Source: an uncultured Caulobacteraceae bacterium
GTDB taxonomy: Bacteria; Pseudomonadota; Alphaproteobacteria; Caulobacterales; Caulobacteraceae
Length of the DNA: 6,065 bases
Direction: 5' to 3'
Assembly (NCBI GenBank): GCA_946482375.1
Contig: CAMLRH010000165.1
Location: forward strand, 1-6,065
Made by a program: the position numbers and the translations under genes. Position 1 is the stretch's first letter, and the number at the start of each line of letters is the position of its first letter. The notes beneath the pieces were generated by a model that saw only the letters and a program-made list of their open reading frames with translations, was not told where the DNA came from and did no database searches. This document shows positions 4,617-6,065 of the stretch, in pieces.

Positions 4617-5039
4617 GTGAAGGGACTGTTTCTTGAAGACCTCAGCCTCGGCCAGTCGGCCGAGTTGACCATGACCGTGACCGAGAAGGGCATCGAGTCC
4701 TTCGCCGAAGTCACCGGCGACAACAACCCCGTCCATCTGGACGAGGCCTATGCCGCGACGACGCCTTTCAAGACCCGCATCGCCCACGGCATGCTGTCGG
4801 CCGGCTACATCTCGGCGGTGATCGGCACGAAGCTGCCGGGACCGGGCGCGATCTACGTCGGCCAGAACCTGCGCTTCAAACGCCCGGTGAAGATCGGCGA
4901 CGAGGTGACTGCCAGGGCCACCATCACCGAGATCGACCAGGAGAAGGCCCGCGTCACGCTGGAGACCGTCTGCACCGTCGCTGACAAGGCCGTGGTCGAG
5001 GGCGAGGCCACCATCATGGTCCCGCGCCGCGAGGGCTGA
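4617..5039 (+). CDS. MaoC-family dehydratase, (R)-specific enoyl-CoA hydratase-like
   Basis: The 140-residue product is a single hot-dog domain. It carries the hydratase-2 motif: DNNPVHLDEAYAATTPFKTRIAHGML, with Asp35 and His40 spaced as the catalytic Asp31/His36 pair of Aeromonas PhaJ. PhaJ-type enzymes hydrate trans-2-enoyl-CoA to (R)-3-hydroxyacyl-CoA, feeding PHA synthesis or related CoA metabolism, and act as dimers in the cytoplasm. The C-terminal strands (LRFKRPVKIGDEVTARATI, EGEATIMVP) are standard for the fold, and the length is that of PhaJ. The GTG start is supported by AAGGGGGA five bases upstream and by the usual GLFLEDLSLGQ opening. The stop TGA shares its A with the ribF ATG (TGATG), so translation of the two is probably coupled. 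Substrate chain length cannot be read from the sequence; other MaoC-like proteins act on different acyl-CoAs. Confidence 0.9.
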   Translation: MKGLFLEDLSLGQSAELTMTVTEKGIESFAEVTGDNNPVHLDEAYAATTPFKTRIAHGMLSAGYISAVIGTKLPGPGAIYVGQNLRFKRPVKIGDEVTARATITEIDQEKARVTLETVCTVADKAVVEGEATIMVPRREG

Positions 5040-5977
5040 TGAGCCTGAAGGTCATCCATCACTGGAAAGGCCTGACCGAGGGCGACCGCGGCGCGGCCGT
5101 GGCGCTCGGCAACTTTGACGGCGTTCATCGCGGCCACCAGCGGGTGATCGCCCAGGCGGCGAAGGGCGCGCGCGAGCACGGCTGTCCGCTCGGCGTCATC
5201 AGCTTCGAGCCGCACCCGCGCCGGGTCTTCCAGCCGGACCAGCCGACCTTCCGGCTGATGACCCCGCACCAGCAGGCCCGTGCGCTGGAGAACCTCGGCG
5301 TCGACCGCTTCTACATCCTCAACTTCGACTACGAGATGGCGAGCCTCACCGACCGCGAGTTCGTCGAGAAGGTGCTGGTCGGCGGGCTTGGCGTGCGCCA
5401 CGTCGCCGTCGGCTTCGACATCTCCTTCGGCAAGGGCCGCAGCGGCAGCCCCGAGGCCATGCAGGCCTACGGCGAGGAGTTCGGCTTCACCGTCTCGGTC
5501 GCCGAGGCGGTCGGCACCGACGGCGAAAAGTTCTCGTCCACGTCGGTGCGCGAAGCCCTGCGCGACGGCCACCCCGAGGCCGCCGCCGCCATCCTCGGCC
5601 GCCCCTTCGCCATCGAAGGCGTGGTCCGGCGCGGCAAGCAGCTCGGCCGAGAGCTCGGCTTTCCGACCGCCAACGTCATGCTCGGCGACTATGTCGTCCC
5701 GAGGTTTGGCATCTACGCCACCCGCACCCGCCTGCCCGACGGCCGCGAGATCGCCGGCGCCTCCTCCATCGGCGTCAACCCAACCACCGGCGAGGAGGAC
5801 CCCAAGCTCGAAGTCTGGCTGTTCGACTTCGACGAGGACCTCTACGGCCAGCAGATCGAGACCGACCTGATCGCCTACCTGCGGCCCGAGGAGAAGTTCG
5901 AGACCGTCGAGCTGATGGTCGAACAGATCCGCCGCGACGAGGCCGCCGCACGCAAGCTGCTGCTGCCGGACTTCTAA
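5039..5977 (+). CDS. ribF: Bifunctional riboflavin kinase / FAD synthetase
   Basis: RibF phosphorylates riboflavin to FMN with ATP, then adenylylates FMN to FAD, in the cytoplasm. The 312 residues match the family length. The N-terminal nucleotidyltransferase domain (about 1-185) shows VALGNFDGVHRGHQ (22-34, the HxGH-like site), ISFEPHP (54-60), GFDISFGKGRSG (125-136) and SSTSVREAL (166-174). The C-terminal kinase domain (about 187-312) shows GRPFAIEGVV (187-196), the ATP/Mg site GRELGFPTANV (203-213), FGIYA (223-227), IGVNPTTG (244-251), LEVWLFDFDEDLYG (257-270), where Glu258 is the probable catalytic base, and a helical tail. All expected motifs are intact. The start overlaps the MaoC stop by one base with no strong ribosome site of its own, implying coupling. 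No FMN riboswitch is visible upstream. In many proteobacteria ileS follows ribF; here an ABC ATPase seems to follow. Confidence 0.97.
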   Translation: MSLKVIHHWKGLTEGDRGAAVALGNFDGVHRGHQRVIAQAAKGAREHGCPLGVISFEPHPRRVFQPDQPTFRLMTPHQQARALENLGVDRFYILNFDYEMASLTDREFVEKVLVGGLGVRHVAVGFDISFGKGRSGSPEAMQAYGEEFGFTVSVAEAVGTDGEKFSSTSVREALRDGHPEAAAAILGRPFAIEGVVRRGKQLGRELGFPTANVMLGDYVVPRFGIYATRTRLPDGREIAGASSIGVNPTTGEEDPKLEVWLFDFDEDLYGQQIETDLIAYLRPEEKFETVELMVEQIRRDEAAARKLLLPDF

Positions 5978-6026
5978 CCGGCCCCAAACGGCCCTATCTG
6001 ACTTGGCTCAGCTTGAAGGGGCGGGC

Positions 6027-6065
6027 GTGCAGCCGATCATCTCCATCCAGGGCCTGTCGAAGACC
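6027..6065 (+). CDS. Start of a probable ABC transporter ATP-binding protein (cut by window end)
   Basis: Only 13 codons are in the window: a GTG start, then QPIISIQGLSKT, preceded by GAAGG seven bases upstream. The pattern I-I-S-I-x-G-L-S-K-T is how many ABC ATPases begin, including ABC-2 exporter ATPases, before the aromatic A-loop residue. No Walker motif is visible, so the assignment rests on this opening alone. The gene lies 49 bases after ribF on the same strand with no clear terminator between, so readthrough is possible. Confidence 0.6.
   Translation, partial: MQPIISIQGLSKT

Noticed and set aside
3572..4726. 384-codon open frame on the minus strand across the HAD gene and both flanks
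   Set aside because: It is antisense to a gene with clear HAD motifs, crosses both palindromic elements, and is rich in Gly/Ala/Val/Arg without any motif: a high-GC shadow frame.
5978..6026. GGCC...GGCC after ribF as an intrinsic terminator
   Set aside because: The stem is only 4 bp with no T-tract, too weak to call.

Overview
The window is a GC-rich (roughly two-thirds G+C), densely coded stretch of bacterial chromosome. Codon use, protein matches recalled from family knowledge, Caulobacter-type promoter spacing and the intergenic palindromes all suggest an alphaproteobacterium, most likely of the order Caulobacterales (Caulobacter/Phenylobacterium-like). This placement is an inference; no rRNA or marker search was possible. 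There is no sign of a phage, transposase, CRISPR array, tRNA or rRNA. It reads as ordinary chromosomal backbone with a few unusual small units.

Left part (1-1037): the almost complete 3' portion of a 3-hydroxybutyryl-CoA dehydrogenase gene (beta-oxidation/butanoate or PHB-linked metabolism), followed by a 49-residue single-pass membrane protein with a perfect Shine-Dalgarno sequence. Middle-left (1050-2527): a divergent pair made of a PKHD-type Fe(II)/2-oxoglutarate hydroxylase (YbiX/PiuC family, minus strand) and an alpha-helical lipoprotein (plus strand). Their shared control region holds a Fur-box-like imperfect palindrome, so the pair may be an iron-responsive unit.

Centre (2608-3518): a two-gene, GTGA-overlapping operon of a free-standing Ada N-terminal zinc domain (methylphosphotriester acceptor) and a COG3826/Oxygenase-NA-type 2-oxoglutarate dioxygenase. 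This looks like a compact DNA-alkylation repair pair and is the nearest thing here to a poorly described system.

Right part (3519-6065): a cluster of a TIGR01459-type HAD-IIA protein, a MaoC/(R)-hydratase-like protein and RibF (riboflavin kinase/FAD synthetase). MaoC and ribF are translationally coupled. The 5' tip of a probable ABC transporter ATPase follows. The two intergenic gaps flanking the HAD gene are almost completely filled by two different inverted-dimer palindromic elements, 98 and 99 bases long. Each is made of two diverged units, and the stem changes between units are compensatory, which shows that the fold itself has been under selection. The HAD gene appears to have a promoter ending at its start codon and no Shine-Dalgarno sequence, suggesting a leaderless transcript.
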